Shown here: positions 47,926-56,254 of the stretch, in pieces | Numbering within the stretch: the first letter of the stretch is position 1 | How the letters are laid out: each line of letters starts with the position of its first letter | Source of the DNA: Pseudomonas lijiangensis | GTDB taxonomy: Bacteria; Pseudomonadota; Gammaproteobacteria; Pseudomonadales; Pseudomonadaceae | Length of the DNA: 64,000 nucleotides | Direction: 5' to 3' | Assembly (NCBI RefSeq): GCF_018968705.1 | Contig: NZ_CP076668.1 | Location: 5,405,001 to 5,469,000 of the forward strand | Notes under the pieces: generated by a model | What the model was told of the DNA's origin: nothing | The model's input: only the letters and a program-made list of their open reading frames with translations | The model's database searches: none | Position numbers and translations under genes: made by a program

Positions 47926-49662
47926 ATGAAAGACACCATTCGCCAGCTGATTCAACAAGCCCTGACCCGTCTCGTCACCGAGGGCGTCTTGCCAGAAGGG
48001 CTGACGCCGGCGATTCAGGTGGAAAACGCCCGCGACAAGACCCACGGCGACTTCGCCAGCAATATCGCGATGATGCTCGCCAAACCGGCTGGCATGAAAC
48101 CCCGTGATCTGGCTGAAAAGCTGATCGCTGCACTGCCTGCCGACGAGCAGGTCAGCAAGGTCGAAATCGCAGGCCCGGGCTTTCTGAACTTCTTCCAGAA
48201 CACTCAGGCACTGGCTGCGCGCCTGGATGCCGCACTGGCCGACCCGCAGTTGTCGGTCCGCAAGGCTGGCGCAGCCCAGCGCGTGGTCGTCGACCTGTCG
48301 GCGCCGAACCTGGCCAAGGAAATGCACGTTGGCCACTTGCGCTCGACCATCATCGGCGACGGCGTGGCCAATGTCCTGGAGTTCCTGGGCGATACCGTGA
48401 TTCGCCAGAACCACGTGGGCGACTGGGGCACCCAGTTCGGCATGCTGCTGGCCTACCTCCAGGAAAAACCGGCCACCAGCGACGAGCTGTCGGACCTGGA
48501 AAACTTCTACCGTGCCGCCAAGCAACGCTTCGACGAATCCGAAGAGTTCGCCGAGCGCGCTCGCGGTCTGGTGGTCAAGTTGCAGGCGGGCGACGCCGAA
48601 TGCCTGGCCCTGTGGACGCGCTTCAATGAAATCTCGCTGTCCCACTGCCAGAAGACCTACGAACGCCTCAACGTCAAACTGACACCCGCCGACGTCAAGG
48701 GCGAAAGCGCCTACAACGACGATCTGGCCAATGTCGTCAGTGACCTGAAAGCTTCGGGCCTGCTGGTGGAAAGCAACGGCGCCCAGTGCGTCTTCCTCGA
48801 AGAATTCCGCACCGCCGAAGACACACCGTTGCCGGTCATCGTGCAAAAGGCCGGTGGCGGCTACCTGTACGCCACCACCGACCTGGCTGCCATCCGCTAT
48901 CGCAGCAAGACCCTCAAAGCCGACCGCGTGCTGTATTTCGTGGACCAGCGTCAGGCCCTGCACTTCCAGCAGGTGTTTGAAGTTGCCCGTCGCGCCGGTT
49001 TCGTTCATGACGGCATGCAACTGGAGCACATGGGCTTCGGCACCATGAACGGCGCCGATGGCCGCCCGTTCAAGACCCGCGATGGCGGCACCGTCAAACT
49101 GATCGACCTGCTCGACGAAGCCGAAGAGCGCGCCTACACGCTGGTCAAAGAGAAAAACCCGGAGGTCGCCGAAAGCGAGCTGCGTACCATCGCCAAGGCC
49201 GTGGGCATCAGCGCCGTGAAATACGCCGACCTGTCCAAGCATCGCACCAGCGATTACAGCTTCAACTTCGATCAGATGCTGAGTTTCGAGGGCAACACCG
49301 CGCCGTACCTGCTCTATGCCTACACCCGCGTATCCGGTGTGTTCCGCAAGCTGGGCACGCCGTTCGATGCCAGCCAGGGCCAGATCGTTCTGCAGGCGCC
49401 TCAGGAGCAGGAGCTGGCTGCACGCCTGGCTCAGTTCGCCGAAACCCTGAACAATGTTGCAGAAAAAGGCACGCCTCACGTTCTTTGTGCTTACCTGTAT
49501 GACCTTGCGGGTCTGTTTTCCAGCTTCTATGAAAACTGCCCGATCCTTGGTGCGGAAAATCCCGATCAGCAACAGAGCCGCCTGCGTCTGGCAGCGCTGA
49601 CCGGTCGCACTCTCAAGCAAGGCCTGGATCTATTGGGTCTGGAAACTCTGGAGCGTATGTAA
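47926..49662 (+). CDS. argS: Arginyl-tRNA synthetase
   Basis: A 578-residue class I synthetase. The HIGH box is H134-V-G-H137 in [11 protein letters not shown]. An N-terminal Add-1 domain for tRNA D-loop contact comes before it, and the C-terminal DALR helical domain ends [14 protein letters not shown]. As in most ArgS the KMSKS signature is degenerate (FKTRDGG). It is followed by the SPOR gene with a one-base gap. Confidence 0.96.
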   Translation: MKDTIRQLIQQALTRLVTEGVLPEGLTPAIQVENARDKTHGDFASNIAMMLAKPAGMKPRDLAEKLIAALPADEQVSKVEIAGPGFLNFFQNTQALAARLDAALADPQLSVRKAGAAQRVVVDLSAPNLAKEMHVGHLRSTIIGDGVANVLEFLGDTVIRQNHVGDWGTQFGMLLAYLQEKPATSDELSDLENFYRAAKQRFDESEEFAERARGLVVKLQAGDAECLALWTRFNEISLSHCQKTYERLNVKLTPADVKGESAYNDDLANVVSDLKASGLLVESNGAQCVFLEEFRTAEDTPLPVIVQKAGGGYLYATTDLAAIRYRSKTLKADRVLYFVDQRQALHFQQVFEVARRAGFVHDGMQLEHMGFGTMNGADGRPFKTRDGGTVKLIDLLDEAEERAYTLVKEKNPEVAESELRTIAKAVGISAVKYADLSKHRTSDYSFNFDQMLSFEGNTAPYLLYAYTRVSGVFRKLGTPFDASQGQIVLQAPQEQELAARLAQFAETLNNVAEKGTPHVLCAYLYDLAGLFSSFYENCPILGAENPDQQQSRLRLAALTGRTLKQGLDLLGLETLERM

Positions 49663-49663
49663 G

Positions 49664-50359
49664 TTGGCAGTTGCGAAGAAGAAACCGGCACCCAAGCGGG
49701 GCGCCAGCCGTTATCAGGCACCCGCGAAGAAGCCGATTCCAGGATGGTTATGGCTGGCGATTGGCTTGACCGTGGGCGCGTTCATCGTCTTTCTGATGAA
49801 GCTCGAACCCGGCGGTGAAGACGTCAAACGCGCCAAGGCCGAGGCCAAGGCAGCAAAAATCGCAGAAGCGAACAAGACGCCACCGAGCCCGACAGCGCCG
49901 GTCAAGCCCAAGTACGACTTCTACACGCTGCTGCCGGAATCGGAAGTGATCGTGCCGAACGAAGCGGTGCCGGAAAAGACGCCGCCGCCCGTGACCCCGA
50001 TTGCACCGGTATCGCCGGAACAGGCTGCCAAGATCGACACTGCCCGCGCACAGGCGGCCCTCAGCGGCCTGACACCACCACCGGCGCCGCCTGTGTCGAC
50101 CGCGAAACCGGCACCCGTGACGCAGTTCTTCCTGCAGGCGGGCTCGTTCCGCAAGAAAGAAGATGCCGACAAGGTTCGCGCGCAGATCATCCTGCTCGGT
50201 CAGACTTCGACAGTGGAGTCCGGCACGGTCAAGGAAGAAACCTGGTACCGGGTGCTGGTCGGCCCGTTCAGCAACCGCGAGCAACTGACCACCGCCCAGA
50301 AACAGTTGGCGAGCGGTGGATTTAGTAACCTGTTGTTGCAGCAGCGTAGCAAGCAGTAG
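49664..50359 (+). CDS. SPOR-domain protein
   Basis: A 231-residue bitopic membrane protein. A short basic cytoplasmic tail (AKKKPAPKRGASRYQ) leads to one helix at about 26-43 (IPGWLWLAIGLTVGAFIVFLM), a Pro/Ala-rich periplasmic linker, and a C-terminal SPOR domain (FFLQAGSFRKKEDADKVRAQ) that binds denuded septal peptidoglycan. FtsN-like architecture. The start is TTG at 49664, one base after the argS stop. No nearer ATG exists before the membrane helix. Confidence 0.88.
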   Translation: MAVAKKKPAPKRGASRYQAPAKKPIPGWLWLAIGLTVGAFIVFLMKLEPGGEDVKRAKAEAKAAKIAEANKTPPSPTAPVKPKYDFYTLLPESEVIVPNEAVPEKTPPPVTPIAPVSPEQAAKIDTARAQAALSGLTPPPAPPVSTAKPAPVTQFFLQAGSFRKKEDADKVRAQIILLGQTSTVESGTVKEETWYRVLVGPFSNREQLTTAQKQLASGGFSNLLLQQRSKQ

Positions 50360-50386
50360 CGAACGGCTTCTGGCCTCAATCACTTT

Positions 50387-50505
50387 GTGGGAGGCAGCTT
50401 GCTGGCGACTTCAGCGTACAGCCGCAGAGTATCTGCCGGTTTCAGGCTTTTTTCGCCAGCAAGCTGCCTCCCACGGGTTTTGTTGTGCCTTGACTGATCG
50501 GCATC
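50387..50505. mobile_element. REPIN with one remaining outer end, copy 3 of the MITE-like element
   Basis: Arms GTGGGAGGCAGCTTGCTGGC (50387-50406) and the inverse ending at 50474 match copies 1 and 2, and the interior is closest to copy 2. At the right, TTGACTGATCGGCATC (50490-50505) matches the outer inverted repeat. The left outer end is missing. Confidence 0.6.
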
Positions 50506-50520
50506 GCAAATGAATTTGCG

Positions 50521-50548
50521 GTTGAAATACCCAGCCCCACCCCCATAT
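50521..50548 (+). promoter_or_regulatory. Sigma-32 (RpoH) heat-shock promoter of hslVU
   Basis: GTTGAAA (50521-50527), 13-nt spacer, CCCCATAT (50541-50548). This fits the sigma-32 consensus (CTTGAAA, CCCCATnT, 11-15 spacer) at all -10 positions and six of seven -35 positions. The start codon of hslV is 47 bp downstream. hslVU is a classic sigma-32 operon. Confidence 0.8.
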
Positions 50549-50595
50549 GAGTCTGCATCAGGGCATTTTCGCCCCGCTGCGTGGAGACTCTCCCC

Positions 50596-51126
50596 TTGAC
50601 CACCATCGTTTCAGTGCGCCGCCACGGCAAAGTCGTCATGGCTGGCGACGGCCAGGTTTCCCTGGGCAACACCGTCATGAAAGGCAACGCGAAGAAAGTA
50701 CGCCGCCTGTATCACGGTGAAGTGATCGCCGGTTTCGCCGGAGCCACGGCTGACGCCTTCACGCTGTTCGAGCGTTTCGAAGGTCAGCTGGAAAAGCATC
50801 AGGGCCATCTGGTACGCGCCGCTGTCGAACTGGCCAAGGACTGGCGTACCGATCGCTCCCTCAGCCGCCTGGAAGCCATGCTGGCCGTCGCCAACAAGGA
50901 CGCTTCGCTGATCATCACCGGTAACGGCGATGTCGTGGAGCCTGAAGACGGCCTGATCGCCATGGGTTCGGGTGGCGCATTCGCCCAGGCGGCTGCCCGC
51001 GCATTACTGCTCAAGACCGATCTGTCGGCCCGCGAAATCACCGAGACTGCATTGCACATCGCTGGCGATATTTGCGTGTTCACCAACCACAACATCACCA
51101 TTGAGGAGCAGGACCTCGCTGAATAA
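50596..51126 (+). CDS. hslV: HslV protease subunit
   Basis: A 176-residue proteasome-like peptidase that pairs with the HslU ATPase to degrade misfolded proteins. After Met removal the N-terminal Thr ([20 protein letters not shown]) is the nucleophile, so the start must be TTG at 50596. A GTG five codons earlier would bury the Thr and is rejected. GGAG lies about 10 nt upstream of the [18 protein letters not shown] is a family signature. Confidence 0.95.
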   Translation: MTTIVSVRRHGKVVMAGDGQVSLGNTVMKGNAKKVRRLYHGEVIAGFAGATADAFTLFERFEGQLEKHQGHLVRAAVELAKDWRTDRSLSRLEAMLAVANKDASLIITGNGDVVEPEDGLIAMGSGGAFAQAAARALLLKTDLSAREITETALHIAGDICVFTNHNITIEEQDLAE

Positions 51127-51171
51127 GCCGCTGCCTAGCCGACTTCTTCTGCCTGAGGACCATCAATTACC

Positions 51172-52509
51172 ATGTCCATGACTCCCCGCGAAATCGTCCA
51201 CGAACTCAACCGCCATATCATCGGCCAGGACGATGCCAAGCGCGCCGTTGCCATTGCCCTGCGCAATCGCTGGCGCCGGATGCAGTTGCCTGAAGAGCTG
51301 CGCGTCGAAGTAACGCCAAAGAACATTCTGATGATCGGCCCGACCGGTGTCGGCAAGACCGAAATCGCCCGTCGCCTGGCCAAGCTGGCCAACGCGCCTT
51401 TCCTGAAGGTTGAAGCCACCAAGTTCACCGAAGTGGGCTATGTGGGCCGTGACGTGGAATCGATCATTCGTGATCTGGCCGACGCTGCCATGAAGCTGCT
51501 GCGCGAGCAGGAGATCGTCAAGGTTCGTCATCGTGCAGAAGATGCTGCCGAAGACCGCATCCTCGATGCGCTGCTGCCGCCAGCCCGCAGCGGTTTCAGC
51601 GAAGAACCGGTTTCGACCAGCGATTCCAATACCCGTCAGCTGTTCCGCAAGCGCCTGCGCGAAGGTCAGCTGGACGATAAGGAAATCGAGATCGAGATCA
51701 GCGAAACCATAGGTGTGGATATTTCCGCACCGCCGGGCATGGAAGAGATGACCAACCAGTTGCAAAGCCTGTTTGCCAACATGGGCAAGGGCAAGAAGAA
51801 GAGCCGCAAGCTCAAGGTCAAGGAAGCACTCAAGCTGGTGCGCGACGAAGAGGCCAGCCGTCTGGTCAATGACGAAGAGTTGAAGGTCAAGGCGCTGGAA
51901 GCCGTCGAGCAGCACGGTATCGTGTTCATCGACGAAATCGACAAGGTCGCCAAGCGCGGTAACTCCGGCGGTGTCGATGTCTCCCGTGAAGGCGTACAGC
52001 GCGACCTGCTGCCGCTGATCGAAGGCTGCACCGTGAACACCAAGCTGGGCATGGTCAAGACCGACCATATCCTGTTCATCGCTTCGGGTGCGTTCCACCT
52101 GAGCAAGCCAAGCGACCTGGTACCCGAGCTGCAAGGCCGTCTGCCGATCCGCGTCGAACTCAAGGCCCTGACACCTCAGGACTTCGAGCGCATCCTCAGC
52201 GAGCCGCATGCCTCGCTGACCGAGCAATATCGCGAACTGCTCAAGACCGAAGGCCTGGGCATCGAATTCCAGCCTGACGGTATCAAGCGTCTGGCCGAGA
52301 TTGCCTGGCAGGTCAACGAGAAAACCGAAAACATCGGCGCCCGCCGCCTGCACACCCTGCTTGAGCGCCTGCTTGAAGAAGTGTCGTTCAGCGCCGGTGA
52401 TCTGGCTGGCAGCCCTGATGCTTCGCCTATCCTGATTGATGCCGACTACGTCAACAGCCACCTGGGCGAACTGGCCAACGACGAAGACCTGTCGCGGTAT
52501 ATTTTGTAA
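51172..52509 (+). CDS. hslU: HslU ATPase subunit
   Basis: A 445-residue AAA+ unfoldase. It has [21 protein letters not shown], Walker [16 protein letters not shown], the I-domain between about 110 and 235, Walker [11 protein letters not shown], and the sensor 2 region GARRLHT. The C-terminal tail EDLSRYIL inserts into HslV. It lies 45 bp after hslV and shares its heat-shock promoter. Confidence 0.96.
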   Translation: MSMTPREIVHELNRHIIGQDDAKRAVAIALRNRWRRMQLPEELRVEVTPKNILMIGPTGVGKTEIARRLAKLANAPFLKVEATKFTEVGYVGRDVESIIRDLADAAMKLLREQEIVKVRHRAEDAAEDRILDALLPPARSGFSEEPVSTSDSNTRQLFRKRLREGQLDDKEIEIEISETIGVDISAPPGMEEMTNQLQSLFANMGKGKKKSRKLKVKEALKLVRDEEASRLVNDEELKVKALEAVEQHGIVFIDEIDKVAKRGNSGGVDVSREGVQRDLLPLIEGCTVNTKLGMVKTDHILFIASGAFHLSKPSDLVPELQGRLPIRVELKALTPQDFERILSEPHASLTEQYRELLKTEGLGIEFQPDGIKRLAEIAWQVNEKTENIGARRLHTLLERLLEEVSFSAGDLAGSPDASPILIDADYVNSHLGELANDEDLSRYIL

Positions 52510-52604
52510 TAGCTGCAAGTTGGGAGCTGCAAGCTGCACGCGGATCGTGCTTGTAGCTTGCAGCTTCCTTCACTTGAGGCTTGCCGCTTAAAACTTGAGG
52601 CTCT
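52510..52604. repeat. REP-like inverted repeat, AGCTGCAAGC family
   Basis: TAGCTGCAAGTTGGGAGCTG and CAAGCTGCACG face TTGTAGCTTGCAGCTTCC, then a second inverted tract (GAGGCTTGCCGCTTAAAACT). It is the same family as the outer arms at 42.6-42.8 kb. It fills the gap between hslU and the DUF971 gene, reaching to within 5 bp of the ATG. Confidence 0.6.
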
Positions 52605-52608
52605 TTTG

Positions 52609-52986
52609 ATGCCCCCTATCCCCACAGCCATCGAACTGCATAAAGCCTCCAAAACCCTGACGCTGAAGTACGGGACGGATGAGGTCTATCATTTGCCTGC
52701 GGAGTTTCTGCGGGTGCATTCGCCTTCTGCCGAGGTTCAGGGCCATGGCAAGCCGATTCTGCAATTCGGCAAGCTGGGTGTAGGCCTGAGCAAGATCGAA
52801 CCCGCTGGCCAGTACGCACTGAAACTGACCTTCGATGATGGCCACGATAGCGGTCTGTTCACTTGGGAATACCTTTACGAGTTGTCCAGACGCCAGGAAT
52901 CCCTGTGGGAGGATTATCTGCTGGAGTTGAAAAAAGCCGGCAAGTCCCGCGACCCTTCCGAGCAGGTCATCAGGCTTATGCTCTAG
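52609..52986 (+). CDS. DUF971 domain protein
   Basis: A 125-residue protein with the DUF971 fold also found as the N-terminal domain of gamma-butyrobetaine hydroxylase. It has LTLKYGTDEVYHLPAEFLRVHSPSAEV and LTFDDGHDSGLFTWEYLYEL, the family signatures. Members may help iron-sulphur assembly. That is not shown here. The start at 52609 (MPPIPTAIELHK) is chosen because earlier codons lie in the repeat. It holds the position between hslU and phaC1 seen in P. aeruginosa. Confidence 0.85.
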   Translation: MPPIPTAIELHKASKTLTLKYGTDEVYHLPAEFLRVHSPSAEVQGHGKPILQFGKLGVGLSKIEPAGQYALKLTFDDGHDSGLFTWEYLYELSRRQESLWEDYLLELKKAGKSRDPSEQVIRLML

Positions 52987-53408
52987 TCATCAGAAAAGCG
53001 ACGACATGCGCTCGTCTGTTTTTCCCGCTGCTCCAGTCCACACCCATCTTTCCCGGAAAGCTCTAGCCTGCCGTTTGACGTATTAGGAAGCGCTTTCTAA
53101 TCTATTTTGTTTCAATATCCCGCGCAGCGGTCAATGACTGACGCTGCTTGCGATTTTTTGAAATCTCGCGTAACCAATGACTTTGGTAAATTCCCTGCAT
53201 CCCTCCGATGCGCGAATAAGCAGTATGCAAAGCAGTGGTCACACGAAGCGCAGCTGTTCAGGCGCCTTCGCGGTAGCTTGCATAACAAAACCCGGGAATT
53301 GGCAGCCAAGCCATCATCGGTCACACGAGCAGTAGTACTGGCGACTCGCCTGTGTCACTGGTTCACAGGGAAAGTCAGTACTCGTCTCAGGACAATGGAG
53401 CGTCGTAG
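52987..53408 (+). other. Gene-free leader upstream of phaC1
   Basis: A 422-bp stretch without a supportable gene. It holds the phaC1 promoter and palindromic operator at 53075-53103. If that promoter is used, phaC1 mRNA has a leader of nearly 300 nt. A 101-codon open frame at 53107-53412 has no family resemblance, an atypical composition and no clear ribosome site, and I do not call it. Confidence 0.6.
53075..53103 (+). promoter_or_regulatory. phaC1 promoter with palindromic operator in the spacer (candidate PhaD site)
   Basis: TTGACG (53075-53080), 17 nt, TAATCT (53098-53103). The 20-bp near-perfect palindrome ATTAGGAAGCGCTTTCTAAT (53082-53101, 9 of 10 pairs) fills the spacer and covers part of the -10. 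A related element stands in the same register in the phaI promoter. PhaD, a TetR-type protein encoded downstream, is known in P. putida to act at both promoters through inverted half-sites. Confidence 0.7.
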
Positions 53409-55088
53409 ATGAGTAGCAAGAACAACGATGACCTGCAGCAGCATGCCTCTGAACACACCTTGGGTCTGAACCCGGTGGTTGGCTTGCGCCGCAAGGATTT
53501 ACTGACCACCGCTCGCATGGTTCTGCGCCAGGCAATCAAGCAACCGTTCCACAGTCTCAAGCATGTCGCCCACCTGGGTGTTGAAATCAAGAACGTGATG
53601 TTCGGCAAGTCGGCCCTGCAACCTGCCGCCGACGACAGACGCTTTTCGGATCCGGCCTGGAGCCAGAATCCGCTGTATCGCCGTTATCTGCAGGGTTACC
53701 TGGCCTGGCGCAAGGAACTGCATGACTGGATCGACGGCAGCAACCTGACACCTCAAGACATCAGCCGTGGTCATTTTGTGATCAATCTGATGACCGAAGC
53801 CATGTCTCCGACCAATACGGCCGCCAACCCGGCGGCGGTAAAGCGGTTTTTCGAGACAGGCGGCAAAAGCATTTTCGATGGTCTTGCGCATCTGGCCAAG
53901 GATCTGGTGCACAACGGCGGCATGCCGAGCCAGGTCAACATGGACGCCTTTGAAGTCGGCAAGAACCTGGGCACTACCGAAGGCTCGGTGGTGTTTCGCA
54001 ACGAAGTGCTGGAGCTGATCCAGTACAAGCCCATCACCGAGCAGGTTCATGAGCGGCCATTGCTGGTCGTGCCGCCGCAGATCAACAAGTTCTATGTCTT
54101 CGACCTGAGCCCGGAAAAGAGCCTGGCGCGCTTCTGCCTGCGCAGCAACGTGCAGACCTTCATCATCAGTTGGCGCAACCCGACCAAGGCACAGCGTGAG
54201 TGGGGCCTTTCCACCTACATCGAAGCACTCAAGGAAGCAGTCGATGTGGTGACTGCCATCACCGGCAGCAAAGACATCAACATGCTCGGCGCCTGTTCCG
54301 GCGGCATCACCTGCACTGCATTGCTGGGGCATTACGCCGCGCTGGGCGAACAGAAGGTCAACGCCCTGACGCTGCTGGTCAGCGTGCTGGACACCACGCT
54401 GGATACCGAAGTCGCCCTGTTCGTCGATGAGCAGACCCTGGAAACAGCCAAGCGCCACTCCTATCAGGCCGGCGTACTGGAAGGTCGCGACATGGCCAAG
54501 GTATTCGCCTGGATGCGCCCCAACGACCTGATCTGGAACTACTGGGTCAACAATTACCTGTTGGGTAACGAACCGCCCGTGTTCGACATTCTGTTCTGGA
54601 ACAATGACACCACTCGCCTGCCGGCCGCCTTTCATGGCGACCTGATCGAGATGTTCAAGAACAACCCGCTGACCCGCCCCAATGCCCTTGAAGTCTGCGG
54701 CACGCCGATCGATCTGAAGCAGGTCACCAGCGACGTGTTCTGTCTGGCGGGCACCAACGACCACATCACGCCCTGGGCTTCCTGCTACAAGTCAGCCCGC
54801 CTGTTTGGTGGCAAGACCGAGTTCGTGCTGTCCAGCAGCGGCCATATCCAGAGCATTCTCAACCCGCCGGGCAACCCCAAGGCTCGCTACATGACCAACC
54901 CGGAACTGCCGCCCGAGCCTTCGGTCTGGCAGGAAAACGGGACCAAGCACACCGATTCGTGGTGGCTGCACTGGCAGGCCTGGAAGACAGAACGTTCAGG
55001 CAAGCTCAAGAAAGCGCCTGCGGCACTGGGTAACAAGGCATTCCCGCCAAGTGAAGCCTCGCCGGGTACATACGTTCACGAACGCTAA
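53409..55088 (+). CDS. phaC1: Class II PHA synthase 1
   Basis: A 559-residue polymerase that links (R)-3-hydroxyacyl-CoA of medium chain length into polyester at the granule surface. The catalytic C296 lies in the lipase-like box GACSGG. Asp and His of the triad follow (CLAGTNDHITPW, SSSGHIQSILNPPGN). Start MSSKNNDDLQQHASEHTLGL matches the family. An AAGAACAA motif lies at codons 4-6. It is the first gene of phaC1-phaZ-phaC2-phaD. Confidence 0.97.
   Translation: MSSKNNDDLQQHASEHTLGLNPVVGLRRKDLLTTARMVLRQAIKQPFHSLKHVAHLGVEIKNVMFGKSALQPAADDRRFSDPAWSQNPLYRRYLQGYLAWRKELHDWIDGSNLTPQDISRGHFVINLMTEAMSPTNTAANPAAVKRFFETGGKSIFDGLAHLAKDLVHNGGMPSQVNMDAFEVGKNLGTTEGSVVFRNEVLELIQYKPITEQVHERPLLVVPPQINKFYVFDLSPEKSLARFCLRSNVQTFIISWRNPTKAQREWGLSTYIEALKEAVDVVTAITGSKDINMLGACSGGITCTALLGHYAALGEQKVNALTLLVSVLDTTLDTEVALFVDEQTLETAKRHSYQAGVLEGRDMAKVFAWMRPNDLIWNYWVNNYLLGNEPPVFDILFWNNDTTRLPAAFHGDLIEMFKNNPLTRPNALEVCGTPIDLKQVTSDVFCLAGTNDHITPWASCYKSARLFGGKTEFVLSSSGHIQSILNPPGNPKARYMTNPELPPEPSVWQENGTKHTDSWWLHWQAWKTERSGKLKKAPAALGNKAFPPSEASPGTYVHER
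53418..53425 (+). promoter_or_regulatory. Crc/Hfq-type catabolite motif in phaC1 mRNA
   Basis: AAGAACAA fits the AAnAAnAA catabolite-activity motif, 9 nt after the first base of the phaC1 start codon. Crc-dependent translational repression of phaC1 is known in P. putida. The motif partly encodes the conserved Lys-Asn-Asn, so chance is possible. Confidence 0.5.
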
Positions 55089-55110
55089 GCTGATAGAGAC
55101 GAGCGAATGC

Positions 55111-55146
55111 TTGCTGCCGGGTCCAGGACGGAAGTACCGGCAACAG
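55111..55146 (+). terminator. Imperfect hairpin between phaC1 and phaZ
   Basis: TTGCTGCCGG and CCGGCAACAG pair with one mismatch around a 16-nt loop that itself can form GTCC/GGAC. No T-run follows, so it may tune read-through or mRNA stability rather than stop transcription. Confidence 0.35.
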
Positions 55147-55235
55147 GCAGGCGCAAACATGACCGTCGCACCTCGGTCGATCTGGTAAAAGCGCAGGACG
55201 GCTTTCCCAGCGGTTTAACCAACAGGGCTTAGCGT

Positions 55236-56093
55236 ATGCCTCAACCGTTTGTTTTCCGTTCCATCGATCTGGACGGTCATACCATCCGCACCGCAGTGCG
55301 ACCCGGCAAGAGCCATCTGACGCCCTTGCTGATCTTCAATGGCATCGGCGCCAACCTCGAGTTGGTGTTTCCGTTTGTCGACGCGCTGGACCCGGATCTG
55401 GAGGTCATCGCTTTCGATGTACCGGGAGTCGGTGGCTCTTCGACGCCCAGCCGCCCTTATCGTTTTCCGGGGCTGGCGAAGCTGGCGGCGCGCATGCTCG
55501 ATTATCTGGATTACGGCCAGGTCAATGCGATTGGTGTGTCATGGGGCGGAGCACTGGCTCAGCAGTTCGCTCACGACTATCCCGAGCGCTGCCGCAAACT
55601 GGTGCTGGCGGCGACGGCGGCCGGCATGATCATGGTGCCGGGCAAACCTCGTGTGCTGTGGTTGATGGCCAGCCCACGGCGTTATATCCAGCCGTCCCAT
55701 GTCATCCGCATTGCGCCGGAAATCTATGGCGGTGCCTTCCGACGCGATCCGTATCTGGCAGCCAATCATGCGGCCAAGGTGCGTTCGTCCGGCAAGCTGG
55801 GTTACTACTGGCAACTGTTCGCCGGCATGGGCTGGACCAGCGTCCACTGGCTGCACAAGATCCATCAGCCGACGCTGGTCCTGGCCGGCGACGACGATCC
55901 ATTGATCCCACTGGTAAATATGCGCCTGCTGGCCTGGCGTATACCCAATGCCCAGCTACACATAATCGATGACGGTCATTTGTTTCTGATCACACGAGCC
56001 GAAGCCGTGGCTCCCATCATCATGAGTTTCCTGCAGCAGGAACGCCAACGCGCTGTCATGCATCCACAGCCCACACCACCCCGAGGGCACTGA
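55236..56093 (+). CDS. phaZ: Intracellular PHA depolymerase
   Basis: A 285-residue alpha/beta hydrolase that frees hydroxyacids from granules. The lipase box is GVSWGG with nucleophile S102, the same number as in P. putida PhaZ. An Asp in VLAGDDDPLIP and a His in IDDGHLFLITRAEA complete the triad. The N-terminus has no signal peptide, as expected for an intracellular enzyme. It sits between the two synthase genes, the order conserved in mcl-PHA producers. Confidence 0.95.
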   Translation: MPQPFVFRSIDLDGHTIRTAVRPGKSHLTPLLIFNGIGANLELVFPFVDALDPDLEVIAFDVPGVGGSSTPSRPYRFPGLAKLAARMLDYLDYGQVNAIGVSWGGALAQQFAHDYPERCRKLVLAATAAGMIMVPGKPRVLWLMASPRRYIQPSHVIRIAPEIYGGAFRRDPYLAANHAAKVRSSGKLGYYWQLFAGMGWTSVHWLHKIHQPTLVLAGDDDPLIPLVNMRLLAWRIPNAQLHIIDDGHLFLITRAEAVAPIIMSFLQQERQRAVMHPQPTPPRGH

Positions 56094-56254
56094 TCCAACC
56101 CGTCGTACTCAACGAAGCAGGAAAGCTTCGAGACAATCCGCTTTACCGACTGCGCCAAGACAGGAGTGTCACACGGAGCAGAACGACGCAGGCTGCCATA
56201 ACTGGCGCTGCGTCAGACCACTGGTTGATGGCTTGACGAAGGAGTGTTGCCCTC

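Noticed and set aside
47683..49620. 645-codon open frame antisense to priA end and argS
   Set aside because: It mirrors highly conserved argS in a GC-rich genome where antisense frames stay open by chance. No family motif or ribosome site.
50581..50595. GTG start for hslV
   Set aside because: It would place five residues before the catalytic Thr. The TTG at 50596 gives the mature form after Met removal.
53107..53412. 101-codon open frame upstream of phaC1
   Set aside because: It overlaps the phaC1 leader, has no clear ribosome site, no family likeness and overlaps the phaC1 start.
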